This document shows positions 17,458 to 25,566 of a stretch of 64,000 bases of DNA, piece by piece. This DNA comes from Streptomyces qaidamensis (GTDB taxonomy: Bacteria > Actinomycetota > Actinomycetes > Streptomycetales > Streptomycetaceae). Numbering within the stretch: position 1 is the first letter of the stretch; each line of letters starts with the position of its first letter. The notes below the pieces were generated by a model. The model saw only the letters and a program-made list of their open reading frames with translations, made no database searches and was not told the DNA's origin. Where the stretch lies: contig NZ_CP015098.1 of NCBI RefSeq assembly GCF_001611795.1, forward strand, positions 7,254,001-7,318,000, in the 5' to 3' direction. Both the position numbers and the translations under genes were made by a program.

Positions 17458-17623
17458 GGACCGCGCCTCCCGCAGGGGCGTCGTACGTCATGGCCGTCCT
17501 CTCTCGCCCGGCTCGCAGGCGGTACTCGGTTCTGATCAGGTCGCGCGCCGGTGCGGCTTCGGGACGCTCCTCGGCCGACCGGTTCCGGTTCCGGTCCGGG
17601 GAAGCGGGGTTGTCATCCGCCAC
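17450..17623 (-). CDS. 57-residue charged microprotein coupled to the glucanase gene
   Basis: GTG start at 17623 with a purine-rich GAGAGAGG upstream. The product is hydrophilic and rich in Arg, Glu, Ala and Pro, with no TM or signal. It sits 39 bp after an ECF-type promoter, and its last codons overlap the glucanase ATG by 8 bp. That geometry is the main evidence that it is real. I recognise no family. It could be a leader peptide that controls glucanase translation. Confidence 0.55.
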   Translation of the reverse strand: MADDNPASPDRNRNRSAEERPEAAPARDLIRTEYRLRAGRERTAMTYDAPAGGAVHA

Positions 17624-17661
17624 GCGGCCTCTCTCAGCTGGGAAGGTGCGGACGCGAGGCG

Positions 17662-17691
17662 ACAACGGGCGGAGGAGGGTGGCCGGTTCAA
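17662..17691 (-). promoter_or_regulatory. ECF-type promoter for microprotein-glucanase operon
   Basis: Minus-strand TTGAACC, 17 bp, CGTTGT, 39 bp before the GTG at 17623. Same element as elsewhere in the locus. Confidence 0.65.
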
Positions 17692-17718
17692 CGCCCGGCT
17701 CGGCCGGCCTCGCGGGTG

Positions 17719-18165
17719 TCACGCCGCGGTCGGCGGCGGGCCGAACGGGTCGGGGAGATCGACGGGGGGAGTCTCCTTCCCCCGGTGGGCGCCGGGCTTG
17801 CAGCCGGCGAAGGGGCCCGAGGGGTCCCGAAGGGACGCCATGACCGGCAGCAGGTAGTCGCGGTGCCAGTTGGCGGGCCCGCTCGGGCCGGACCCGGGGC
17901 CGGTCAGCTCCATCCAGGCCAGCCACAGGCCGTGGAGCTGTGCGACCGCCTCGGGGTGCTCCCACCAGCGCGAGCACCAGGGAGCGGCGGAGGTGACCTC
18001 CCGGCCGTAGACGGGCAGCAGCACATGATGAGCCCACAGGGTCAGCTGCCGCAGCGCCTCGACGTATTGGGCGCCCTGGAAATAGAGGATGAACGACGGT
18101 GCGGGGAGCCCGGGCGGTCCCGGCGGGGCTGCGGGCTCCTGGGGGTCGGACTCGGGACTGCTCAT
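17719..18165 (-). CDS. DUF4913-like protein
   Basis: 148 residues, soluble. The pattern W-C-x-x-W-W-E-H-P-E-A (WCSRWWEHPEAVAQLHGLW), followed by a Trp-containing helix and a terminal SGPFAGC, matches my knowledge of DUF4913. That family is frequent on actinobacterial mobile elements and in T4SS-like loci, and its function is unknown. I chose ATG 18165 (GAGGA upstream). A longer frame to 18213 would overlap the ECF-type promoter at 18212-18240. Confidence 0.7.
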   Translation of the reverse strand: MSSPESDPQEPAAPPGPPGLPAPSFILYFQGAQYVEALRQLTLWAHHVLLPVYGREVTSAAPWCSRWWEHPEAVAQLHGLWLAWMELTGPGSGPSGPANWHRDYLLPVMASLRDPSGPFAGCKPGAHRGKETPPVDLPDPFGPPPTAA

Positions 18166-18211
18166 GGAGGCGTTCCTCGGTGCGGGGTCGGGTCTCGTCC
18201 TGGCGCACACC

Positions 18212-18240
18212 ACAACGCGCGCGTGGCACGCGGGGGTTCA
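18212..18240 (-). promoter_or_regulatory. ECF-type promoter for the DUF4913-like gene
   Basis: Minus-strand TGAACC, 17 bp, CGTTGT. It is back to back with the plus-strand copy at 18248-18275, so the two -35s form a palindrome (GGGGGTTCA-N7-TGAACCCCC, 18232-18256). Confidence 0.65.
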
Positions 18241-18247
18241 TCCGCTC

Positions 18248-18275
18248 TGAACCCCCGCCGTCCCGTTTCCGTTGT
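18248..18275 (+). promoter_or_regulatory. ECF-type promoter for the low-complexity protein gene
   Basis: Plus-strand TGAACC, 16 bp, CGTTGT, about 58 bp before the ATG at 18334. Divergent partner of the 18212-18240 element. Confidence 0.65.
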
Positions 18276-18333
18276 GCTGGCGACTCCGCGACGGAGTCGC
18301 ACGTGACGATCTCGCAGGAAGTGAGCGCTTCAC

Positions 18334-19191
18334 ATGTCAGGAAACCACTCGGACGACAGCTTCCGGACGGCACGAAGCCGGCAGAGCGGCGGTTCCGCGG
18401 AGCGGGAGCGCAGCACCAGCCCGGAGAGCGACGGCTCCGGGCCCTACCCGCCCAGCACGTCGAGCAGTTCGCGCCAGTCCCAGTCGCAGTACTCCCAGTC
18501 GCAGTACTCCCAGTCCTCCCAGTACTCGTACGCACCGTCCTCGCAGACGGCGGCTGCCCCGCAGACGGGGGACAGCGGCTGGACACGTGCCGCCAACGCC
18601 ACCCTCGCGGCGGCCCCCCTGGCAGGGCAGGGCGCCGCCATGCTCGGGACGCAATACGGGTCCGACCCCAACGCCTCCTTGCAGGGCTACGGTGGCGCGG
18701 TCGGTGCGACGGCGGCCGCCAACGCGGCCGAGGTCGCCCGGCAGCTCTACTACGCGCGTAACGTCGCGACCAACCCCACGACGCCCCAGCCCGCCCCCTC
18801 CTACACCAGGATCGCGGGATCCACGGTCGCGACCGTCGGAGGTGCCGTCTACGGTGCCGGGGCCGGAATGAACCACCCGGGCATGCAGGGCTTCGGCGCC
18901 ATGGCCCAGGCCGTCGGGACGGCGGTGACAGTGGCGGCTCCGCAGCCCATGCACGACCCGTCCCGGCAGCCCGGGCCGCAGCAGATGCCCACGGACGCCT
19001 ACGGTCCGACGCTGCCGCAGTACAACCAGCAGGTCGGGTCATACCTCGCGCAGCAACAGCAGTACCAGCAGCCCGGCCAGTCACGTGGCGGCTCGGCGCC
19101 CCAGCGGCCCTCCGCGCCGTCGCACTCCTCGTCGCACAGCCACGGGCAGGGAGGCCGCCGCAGGGCAGGCGGTGGAGGCGGAGCCCGATAG
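18334..19191 (+). CDS. Prion-like low-complexity protein with Gly/Ala-rich hydrophobic core
   Basis: 285 residues, no recognised family. Residues 1-75 are Ser/Gln/Tyr-rich with tandem QSQYS units, encoded by near-identical 15-bp DNA repeats at about 18478-18530. The middle (about 85-205) is rich in Ala and Gly with long runs of small residues, capable of packed helices or membrane association. The C-terminus is Gln/Pro/Ser/His-rich and ends in an Arg/Gly tail. The composition resembles SYQ-rich phase-separating or prion-like domains. Expression from the divergent ECF-type promoter ties it to the T4SS-like locus. Confidence 0.65.
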   Translation: MSGNHSDDSFRTARSRQSGGSAERERSTSPESDGSGPYPPSTSSSSRQSQSQYSQSQYSQSSQYSYAPSSQTAAAPQTGDSGWTRAANATLAAAPLAGQGAAMLGTQYGSDPNASLQGYGGAVGATAAANAAEVARQLYYARNVATNPTTPQPAPSYTRIAGSTVATVGGAVYGAGAGMNHPGMQGFGAMAQAVGTAVTVAAPQPMHDPSRQPGPQQMPTDAYGPTLPQYNQQVGSYLAQQQQYQQPGQSRGGSAPQRPSAPSHSSSHSHGQGGRRRAGGGGGAR

Positions 19192-19205
19192 CGGGACCGT
19201 GTGAA

Positions 19206-19238
19206 GCGGGGCGGGTCCTTGTCGCGGGCCCGCCCCGC
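19206..19238. terminator. Bidirectional hairpin
   Basis: A 10-bp stem (GCGGGGCGGG / CCCGCCCCGC) with a 13-nt loop lies between the convergent low-complexity and NlpC/P60 genes. Confidence 0.65.
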
Positions 19239-19245
19239 CGCACGC

Positions 19246-20280
19246 TCAGGCGTCGGGCCGCACCACCCCGAGGATCTCCATCGACCCGGCCGGCGCCACG
19301 GTCACGTTCCGCCCCGGGCGAGGGGCGTGGATCATCCGGCCGTCGCCGATGTAGAGCGAGACGTGACTGGCGTCCGCGTTGTGGATGATCAGGTCACCGG
19401 GGCGCATCTTCGCCACCGGGACGCGGTGCAGCAGCCGCCACTGCTCCTGCGAGGTGCGCGGGATGACCACGCCCGCCGCCAGCCACGCCTGCGAGGTGAG
19501 ACCGGAGCAGTCGTAGGAGTCGGGGCCCTCGGCGCCCCAGACGTACGGCTTGCCCAGCTCCCTGGTCGCGAAGACCACGGCCTCGCGGCCCGCGCTGCTG
19601 CCCTCGGTGCCCGCGCCGTCGAGGACGCCCGACCGCACCCACTCCGCCTGGGCCTCGTCGGCTGCCCTGTGTTCGAGCGCGGCCAGTTCACGGCGCTGCT
19701 TCTCCGCCAGCCCCGACTCCACCTTCCGGGCCTCCCGGATGCGCGACTGGATCGTCCTGCGGTGGGAGCCGAGGGAACCGCGGTTCTTCCGCAGCCGCCT
19801 CAGCTCCTCGCCCTCCGCGTCGCTGCGGGTGCGCAGTTCCTCCTGAGCCGTGGTCAGGGCGCCGACCGTCCGCCGGGTGGCCAGCTGCGCCTGACGGGCC
19901 AGGGACGCGTTGTCCAGAGCGCGTTCCGGATCGCGGGCGAGGGCGAACTGCACCTCGGCCGGGACACCGCCCCCGCGGTACTGGGAGCGGGCCGCCGCCC
20001 CGGCCAGTGCGGTCAGACGGCTCAGTTTCCGCTCGGCCGCGGCCACTTGGGCCCGGAGCGTGCCGAGGCGCTTCTCCTGCCGCGTGATCTTGCCGTCCAG
20101 GGCGTTGTACCTCTCCGTGGCGACCTCGGCCCGGTGGTAGAGGCGGTCGAGTTCGGCGCGCACCTCGGGGAGAGTCTGCGGTTCGGCGCCGGCGGGCGGG
20201 TGGAGCGTCGCCGTCAGGGCCAGGGCCAGCGTGACGACGGCCGCGGTCCGGCGGCCGCGCGCGCCCGGGTTCTGTGTCAT
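19246..20280 (-). CDS. Secreted coiled-coil NlpC/P60 peptidoglycan endopeptidase
   Basis: 344 residues. Signal peptide (about 10-32), a long coiled coil (about 35-210), and a C-terminal NlpC/P60 domain with Cys258 in YDCSGLT, His306 in ASHVSLYIGDG and a further polar residue at His318. It is the RipA/Cwl type that cuts peptide stems of peptidoglycan; the coiled coil usually autoinhibits. ATG 20280 was chosen because the ECF-type promoter at 20319-20347 excludes the longer frame. In a T4SS-like locus its likely role is local wall opening for the channel. Confidence 0.9.
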   Translation of the reverse strand: MTQNPGARGRRTAAVVTLALALTATLHPPAGAEPQTLPEVRAELDRLYHRAEVATERYNALDGKITRQEKRLGTLRAQVAAAERKLSRLTALAGAAARSQYRGGGVPAEVQFALARDPERALDNASLARQAQLATRRTVGALTTAQEELRTRSDAEGEELRRLRKNRGSLGSHRRTIQSRIREARKVESGLAEKQRRELAALEHRAADEAQAEWVRSGVLDGAGTEGSSAGREAVVFATRELGKPYVWGAEGPDSYDCSGLTSQAWLAAGVVIPRTSQEQWRLLHRVPVAKMRPGDLIIHNADASHVSLYIGDGRMIHAPRPGRNVTVAPAGSMEILGVVRPDA

Positions 20281-20318
20281 GCGGTTCGTGGCTCCTTCGT
20301 GGTCACGTGGGCATCCGC

Positions 20319-20347
20319 ACAACGGACCGTGCCCCGCGGCGGTTCAA
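20319..20347 (-). promoter_or_regulatory. ECF-type promoter for the NlpC/P60 gene
   Basis: Minus-strand TTGAACC, 16 bp, CGTTGT, about 38 bp before the ATG at 20280. Back to back with 20356-20384. Confidence 0.65.
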
Positions 20348-20355
20348 GGACGATG

Positions 20356-20384
20356 TGAACCGGGAGGCCCCCGGGGGCCGTTGT
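20356..20384 (+). promoter_or_regulatory. ECF-type promoter for the 20414-22080 pair
   Basis: Plus-strand TGAACC, 17 bp, CGTTGT, 30 bp before the GTG at 20414. Confidence 0.65.
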
Positions 20385-20413
20385 GCCCGCAGGGCCTATG
20401 CGAAGGGATTGAT

Positions 20414-20806
20414 GTGGACCCACAGGTGGTGCTGCTCGCGCTGTGCACGGGGCTCGGCTTCGGCTGCCTGCTGGCCGCGGTCCGGTCGCTGGCGACGGCC
20501 GCCTCCCTGTGGGCGCGCGGCCGTCGCGTGACGGGACGGGTGACGGCACGTGCGGCGACGGACCGCGGGCGCGGCCGGCTGGTGGTGTACTCCGACCATC
20601 TGGGCAGGGACTTCGTCCTCGATCCCGGGCCGCTCGGGCCGTTGTGCGGAGTGCCGCCGGTCGGCGGCAGCGTGCCGGTGGTCCATGCGCGCGAGCACCC
20701 CACCCGGGCCGGACTGTGGACGACGCGGCATCTGCTGGCACCGTCGTTCGGGTGGTTCCTGTCCGCCACCGTGGCGTTCGGCACCGGCATCGTGACGGCG
20801 GGGTGA
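20414..20806 (+). CDS. DUF3592-like two-helix membrane protein
   Basis: 130 residues. TM helix at about 5-32, then a beta-rich domain (RRVTGRVTARA, VGGSVPVVHAREHPTRAGL) that resembles DUF3592, and a second TM helix near the C-terminus. GTG at 20414 with GAAGGG upstream; the ECF-type promoter ends 30 bp before. Its stop overlaps the next start (GTGA). The function is unknown; expression links it to the T4SS-like locus. Confidence 0.7.
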   Translation: MDPQVVLLALCTGLGFGCLLAAVRSLATAASLWARGRRVTGRVTARAATDRGRGRLVVYSDHLGRDFVLDPGPLGPLCGVPPVGGSVPVVHAREHPTRAGLWTTRHLLAPSFGWFLSATVAFGTGIVTAG

Positions 20807-22080
20807 GCCCGCCTCGCGCCCGGCGGATCGACGAACTCGATGTGCTGCGCGGGTTCGCCCTGTTCGGCATCCTGGTGGTCAACGCCCTGCTGATGGCGGG
20901 CCCGTACACGGTCCTCGGCGGCGGGCCCGGGGCGTCGGGGGCGGACCGCATCGCCGCGTGGGCGGTGACCGCCCTGGTCACGGCCAAGTTCTACGTCCTG
21001 TTCTCCTTCCTCTTCGGCTACGGCTTCGCTCTCCAGGCCCGGTCCGCGCGCCGGGCCGGTGCCGCCTTCGCCCCCCGCCATCTGCGGCGCACGGCCGGCC
21101 TGTTCGTCCTGGGCGCGGCACACGCGGCCCTGCTGTACCCCGGGGACGTCCTGACGACGTACGCCGTCCTCGCGCTGGTGCTGTACGGGCTGAGCGGCCT
21201 CGGCGTCCGGGCACTGCTGCGGGTGGCGGCCGCCCTGCTGCTGCTCCTGGCGGCGCTGCTGCTCGGGTACGGGCTGCTGACCGTCGCCCTCACCGAACCG
21301 GTCCCCGACGCCTCGTACACGCCCGGGGACGCCGCGCGGGCCGCCGCATACCGGGGTGACGCCGCCTCGGTGCTGCACACGCACCTGCGTGACCTGCCCG
21401 CCGTGCTCGGTACGAATCTGCTGTACGCGCCCGCCATGCTGGCCGCGTTCCTGGGCGGGCTGGCCGCGGCGAAGTCCCGGCTGGCCGAGCGACGCGGACA
21501 GGACCGCGCGTGGCTGCGCCGGACCGCCCTGCGCCGGCTGCCGCTCGGTCTCGGCGGTGGTGCGGTCGCCGCCTGCTGCGCGAGCGGGCCGCTGGACGGC
21601 CGTTGGTTCCTCGTCGGGCAGGCGGTCACCGTTCTGACCGCCCCGGCGCTCGCCACGTCGTACGCCTGCGGTCTGCTCCTGCTGCTCACGGGCCGGGCCG
21701 GGGCCCGCGTACCGGCGGCGGCCGGTGTGCTCGCCGCCGCCGGGCGCATGGCGCTCACCCACTACCTCACCCAGTCGCTCGTCCTCGCCTGCGTCTTCTC
21801 CGGGTACGGGCTGGGGCTGTACGACCGGGCCGGCACGGTCGCGGTCCTGGCCGACTGCGTGCTGCTCTACGCCGCCCAGCTCTGGCTCGGCGCACGGCTG
21901 TCGGCGCGGACGCGGTACGGGCCGGCCGAGTGGGTGCTGCGCGCCGTGACGCTGGGCCGCCGCCCCGGAGGCCCGCCGCGGCCGGTCACGAAGCCCGCTT
22001 GGACAGCGGCACCCCTCGCGTCCCGGTCGGACCCGCGACGGAGCGCGGAGCCGGGAGACGGCGTGCCGCCCGCTCCGTGA
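20803..22080 (+). CDS. DUF418-family polytopic membrane protein
   Basis: 425 residues with about ten TM helices. The N-terminal RIDELDVLRGFALFGILVVN is the typical DUF418/YeiB opening, and GRMALTHYLTQS lies in the C-terminal half. GTG start inside a GTGA overlap with the previous gene, so the two are co-translated. The last 95 bp overlap the 3' end of the convergent VirD4-like gene. DUF418 proteins are acyltransferase-like membrane proteins of unclear function; a cell-envelope role is inferred from context. Confidence 0.82.
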   Translation: MSPPRARRIDELDVLRGFALFGILVVNALLMAGPYTVLGGGPGASGADRIAAWAVTALVTAKFYVLFSFLFGYGFALQARSARRAGAAFAPRHLRRTAGLFVLGAAHAALLYPGDVLTTYAVLALVLYGLSGLGVRALLRVAAALLLLLAALLLGYGLLTVALTEPVPDASYTPGDAARAAAYRGDAASVLHTHLRDLPAVLGTNLLYAPAMLAAFLGGLAAAKSRLAERRGQDRAWLRRTALRRLPLGLGGGAVAACCASGPLDGRWFLVGQAVTVLTAPALATSYACGLLLLLTGRAGARVPAAAGVLAAAGRMALTHYLTQSLVLACVFSGYGLGLYDRAGTVAVLADCVLLYAAQLWLGARLSARTRYGPAEWVLRAVTLGRRPGGPPRPVTKPAWTAAPLASRSDPRRSAEPGDGVPPAP

Positions 22081-23791
22081 TGGCCGCCGTCTCCGCCTTC
22101 GCCGCCGCCGAGATCCCCGCCGCCCAGGGCTCCTTGTACCAGGGGCGCAGCCGGATCAGCGCGGGCTTGACGCCGGTGGCGAGCAGCAGGGCCGTGCCCT
22201 TGGGCAGGGCACGGATGCGGTCCGGCGGCAGAACGGCCTCCTGGCGGTAGGAGTACGACCGGGACGTGCCCTCCTTGCCGCGCGAGACGGTGGGGGTGCG
22301 GACGTCGTGCTGGCCGACGAGCGTGGAGATCTTCTGCACGAAGTCGGCGTCGTCCAGACCGGCGCCGAGGAGTTTGACCGTCGCCGCGCTCCACAGCGCG
22401 TCCATGCCGACCTCGCCCCAGACCCGGGCACCCTGGCGGTAACTCTGCAGCAGCGTGACGACGTTGATGCCGCGGGAGCCGAAGTGCGAGTACAGGTCGG
22501 GCAGATCGGAGATCCGGCAGACGTTGGCGGCCTCGTCGAGGACCGCGGTCAGCGGCGGATCCAGCCGGCCGCCCATGCGCTCGGCGGCGACCACACCGGC
22601 CCGCATCGTCGCGTCCGCGAGGCCGGCGATGACGCCGGCCGCGGAACCGCCGCCGTCCTTGGAGAGCAGGTAGAGCGTGTCCCGGCCGAGGACATGCCGG
22701 TCGGGGCGGAACTCCGGGAGCCGCGGGTCGGGCGAGACCCAGGCGAGGATCTCCGGGTCGAGCAGGCAGGACACCGTCTGGCGGGCGGTCTCGTAGATGC
22801 CGTCCCGGGTCTCGACCGCACCGCGGACGGTGCCCTGCAACTGCTCGGCCATCGCCACGAGCCCGGCGTCGCGCAGCAGGTCGACCGGGGTGCGGTCGGC
22901 GGGGTCGGCGAGCCAGCCGAGCAATTCGGGCAGGGGAGTCCCGCTGCGGGCCGCCGCCAGGAAGAGAGCCGTGAGGGTGTTCTGGGCGGCCGAGATCCAG
23001 AAGTCCTTCTTCGCCGTGTCGTCGTTGACGGACGCCACGAAGTGACCGGCCATGCGGCGGGACCCCTCGATGGTGTGGCACTCGCCGAGCAGGTCCCACC
23101 ACAGGGCGCGCGGGGTGTGCGCGATGCCCTGCGGGTCGAACGTCCAGACCGTGCCCGCCTTCTCGCGTTCGGCGCGGGTGACGGCGTACACGTCCGACTT
23201 GTTGGACGTGAGCAGGACGGCGCCCTGGGCACGCAGCACCCGGGGGACCGCGATGCCGGTGGACTTGCCGGCCCGTGGCGCCATCAGGTCGAGCTCCACG
23301 TCCTCGTGACTGCTGCGCAACTCCGGCCCGTTCGGCATGAGGTCGCCCAGGAGGTTGCCGGTCTCGTCCGGGTGGAGCCGGTCACGGCCCTCCAGGGTGG
23401 GGCGTAGTTCGCGGGCGCGGGCCTCGATGCCCTTGGGGCACATCGCGGCGAGTTCGCGCCGCCCGGCCAGGCCCTCGGTGCGGCCGGCCCGGCCCAGCAG
23501 GAAGCGCAGCAGCAGGGCGACGGGCAGGGCGACGAGCGCAAGCAGCCCCAGCATGCCGCCGTAGAGTGCCGCGGCCGGTGTCCCGGGCCACAGGCCGCCG
23601 GGCCCGCCGGTCACCAGTCGCGTCACCGTGGACAGGGCGAACGGCGGGCCGTGCCAGCCGTTGCCCGTCAGCCCCGACCCGAGGGTCCCGCCGGACCAGA
23701 CGACGGTGAACATGACCAGACCGGTCCCGGCGAGCGCCACGATCGCCCACGGCACCTGCTCGTGCGCGCTGCCGGTGCCCGGGGCCCTCAC
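21986..23791 (-). CDS. VirD4/TraG-type coupling ATPase
   Basis: 601 residues. Two N-terminal TM helices (about 12-30 and 65-85), then a RecA-like NTPase with Walker A APRAGKST near residue 174 and Walker B TAVLDEAANV near 415. The C-terminal half has the typical LLQSYRQGARVWG segment. Type IV coupling proteins bring substrates to the channel. GTG start at 23791 overlaps the VirB4-like stop (GTGA). Last gene of the operon. With no relaxase in view, the substrate may be protein rather than DNA. Confidence 0.9.
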   Translation of the reverse strand: MRAPGTGSAHEQVPWAIVALAGTGLVMFTVVWSGGTLGSGLTGNGWHGPPFALSTVTRLVTGGPGGLWPGTPAAALYGGMLGLLALVALPVALLLRFLLGRAGRTEGLAGRRELAAMCPKGIEARARELRPTLEGRDRLHPDETGNLLGDLMPNGPELRSSHEDVELDLMAPRAGKSTGIAVPRVLRAQGAVLLTSNKSDVYAVTRAEREKAGTVWTFDPQGIAHTPRALWWDLLGECHTIEGSRRMAGHFVASVNDDTAKKDFWISAAQNTLTALFLAAARSGTPLPELLGWLADPADRTPVDLLRDAGLVAMAEQLQGTVRGAVETRDGIYETARQTVSCLLDPEILAWVSPDPRLPEFRPDRHVLGRDTLYLLSKDGGGSAAGVIAGLADATMRAGVVAAERMGGRLDPPLTAVLDEAANVCRISDLPDLYSHFGSRGINVVTLLQSYRQGARVWGEVGMDALWSAATVKLLGAGLDDADFVQKISTLVGQHDVRTPTVSRGKEGTSRSYSYRQEAVLPPDRIRALPKGTALLLATGVKPALIRLRPWYKEPWAAGISAAAKAETAAITERAARRLPAPRSVAGPTGTRGVPLSKRAS

Positions 23792-25566
23792 GCGGTCCAC
23801 CTCCCCGCGTCGCCTCCGAGCGCCGGGCCCTGGGGCGTGCCGGGCAGCGCGTACGCCCCCTCCTGGGCGGCCCGGGCCACCTGCGCGGCGGTGCGGGCGA
23901 GTTCCTGCTCGACGGCCCGCTCGACGGTCTGCTCGGTCGCCGTCCACCGGGTGTTGGTGTCGTGCAGCCTGCGTTCGGCGTCGGTGATCGCGACCTTGAT
24001 CGGGATGCCGGGGCGCCCGCCGACCTTGATGAGGAAGCGGCCCCGGCCGGGCGGCTCCTCGTGCTCCCCCGAGACCCCCCAGCCGGGCGGGGAGGACCAC
24101 GACGACACGAGCTCGATCTCGCGCCGGGACAGCCCCACCACCTTTCCGAGATCCTCCATCTCCGCCTTCGGCAACCCGGCGCACACCACCATGCCCGCCC
24201 GCTCCACGAACCCGCGGGCCTTGGCCCGGTCGGCGTCGGTGCCGAGGGCCTCGGCGTCCTTGAGCGTGTGGGTGATCTTGGCGTCCCCCAGGCCGAGGGA
24301 GCGGTTCAGTCGCGTCAGCGCGTCGATGCGGTCGACGATGCCGGAGGCGGCGCGCAGCGGGCGCCACAACTCGTCGAGCACCGTGAAGAACCAGCGCCGC
24401 GGCTCGAGCCCGGCGTCCGCGAGCGCGTGCGAGGCGGCCACCGTGCCGAGCCCGTCGGACCAGGCGGCGAGCATCGCGGCGGCGGTCAGCTGGGTGTCGG
24501 CCTCACCGATGCCGGAGATGTCGATGCACACCGCGGGGGCGGCCGGGTCGATGCGCGTGGAGGTCTCCGATGCGAACGTGTCGCCCAGCGGACCGTCGAG
24601 GATGCCCAGCAAGGAGCGGTGCAGCGGGTCGACGGCGTCCCGGTAGCGGGCGTCGTCACCGCGGTCCAGGGTGACCGCGCGCACCCGGTCGGGGCCCTCG
24701 GCGAGCACCCGGAGCACGTCCGGCAGCAGCACCGTACGGCCCTGCGGGGTGCGTTCGCGCAGGTGATGCAGGACAGCCGAGAGCACGGACTGCTCGTGGT
24801 CGTCCATCGGCCGGCCGCGCACGATGGTGATCAGCGCGGCCACCATGTTCAGCACCCGGCCGTGCGTCTCGGCCTTCAGCACCTCGCCCGCCTCGCCGCC
24901 GATCCGGGCCGCCGCCGCGCCCATGGCGCCCGGGTCGAGGACGTTGATGCCGCCCCGGCCGCGGCCGATGGAGATCACCTGACCGCCCAGGGCGCGGACG
25001 GTGTCGGCGTAGTCGGGCTTGAGGTCACCGAGGACCAGCGGGACGACACCGGTCGCGGAGAGACCGATCAGCATGCGGTTGACGAGCGTGGACTTGCCCA
25101 GGCCCGGCATGCCGAGCATGAACAGCGACGGGTTGGAGATGTAGCGGGCCCGGGTGAACCAGTTCAGCGGGTCGCCGCAGACCGTGGCCCCGGTGAACAG
25201 GTGCTGTCCCAGCGGTACCCCCGTCATGGGTGAGCCGGAACCGGCGGCGAACGGCCACATACCGCACGCCTGCACGGTGGTGGCCCGCCACATGGTCGGC
25301 GGGTCCAGATAACCGACCCGCCCGCCCCCGGGCCCGTACCAGCCGCGCGGCGGCACGAAGAGCTCGCGCGCCCGGGAACCCCCGCTCGCCTGCCGTTTTC
25401 TCCGGCCCGTGCGGCCTCCGCTCCGCCCGCCGCCGTCCTCGCCCGGCCCGGGCTCGACCGGCCGGGCGCCCCCCGCTCCGGCGCGCAGCGCGCCCAGTTC
25501 CTCGCGTACCTGCAACTCGGCCAGCCGGTCTGCCTGTTCGGCCCGCTTCTCCTCGCGGCGGCTCAC
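23788..25566 (-). CDS. VirB4-like T4SS ATPase
   Basis: 592 residues, no TM. A charged N-terminus (Glu/Arg-rich, about 1-70) precedes an ATPase core with Walker A GMPGLGKST near residue 153 and Walker B FTVLDELW near 395. It lacks the N-terminal domain of classic VirB4, which seems to be supplied by the protein encoded just upstream (25563-27056). GTG start at 25566 overlaps that gene by 4 bp. It probably energises assembly and transport at the cytoplasmic face. Confidence 0.88.
   Translation of the reverse strand: MSRREEKRAEQADRLAELQVREELGALRAGAGGARPVEPGPGEDGGGRSGGRTGRRKRQASGGSRARELFVPPRGWYGPGGGRVGYLDPPTMWRATTVQACGMWPFAAGSGSPMTGVPLGQHLFTGATVCGDPLNWFTRARYISNPSLFMLGMPGLGKSTLVNRMLIGLSATGVVPLVLGDLKPDYADTVRALGGQVISIGRGRGGINVLDPGAMGAAAARIGGEAGEVLKAETHGRVLNMVAALITIVRGRPMDDHEQSVLSAVLHHLRERTPQGRTVLLPDVLRVLAEGPDRVRAVTLDRGDDARYRDAVDPLHRSLLGILDGPLGDTFASETSTRIDPAAPAVCIDISGIGEADTQLTAAAMLAAWSDGLGTVAASHALADAGLEPRRWFFTVLDELWRPLRAASGIVDRIDALTRLNRSLGLGDAKITHTLKDAEALGTDADRAKARGFVERAGMVVCAGLPKAEMEDLGKVVGLSRREIELVSSWSSPPGWGVSGEHEEPPGRGRFLIKVGGRPGIPIKVAITDAERRLHDTNTRWTATEQTVERAVEQELARTAAQVARAAQEGAYALPGTPQGPALGGDAGRWTA

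Noticed and set aside
18165..18213. Longer DUF4913-like protein starting at 18213
   Set aside because: The extension would begin within the ECF-type promoter; ATG 18165 has a ribosome site.
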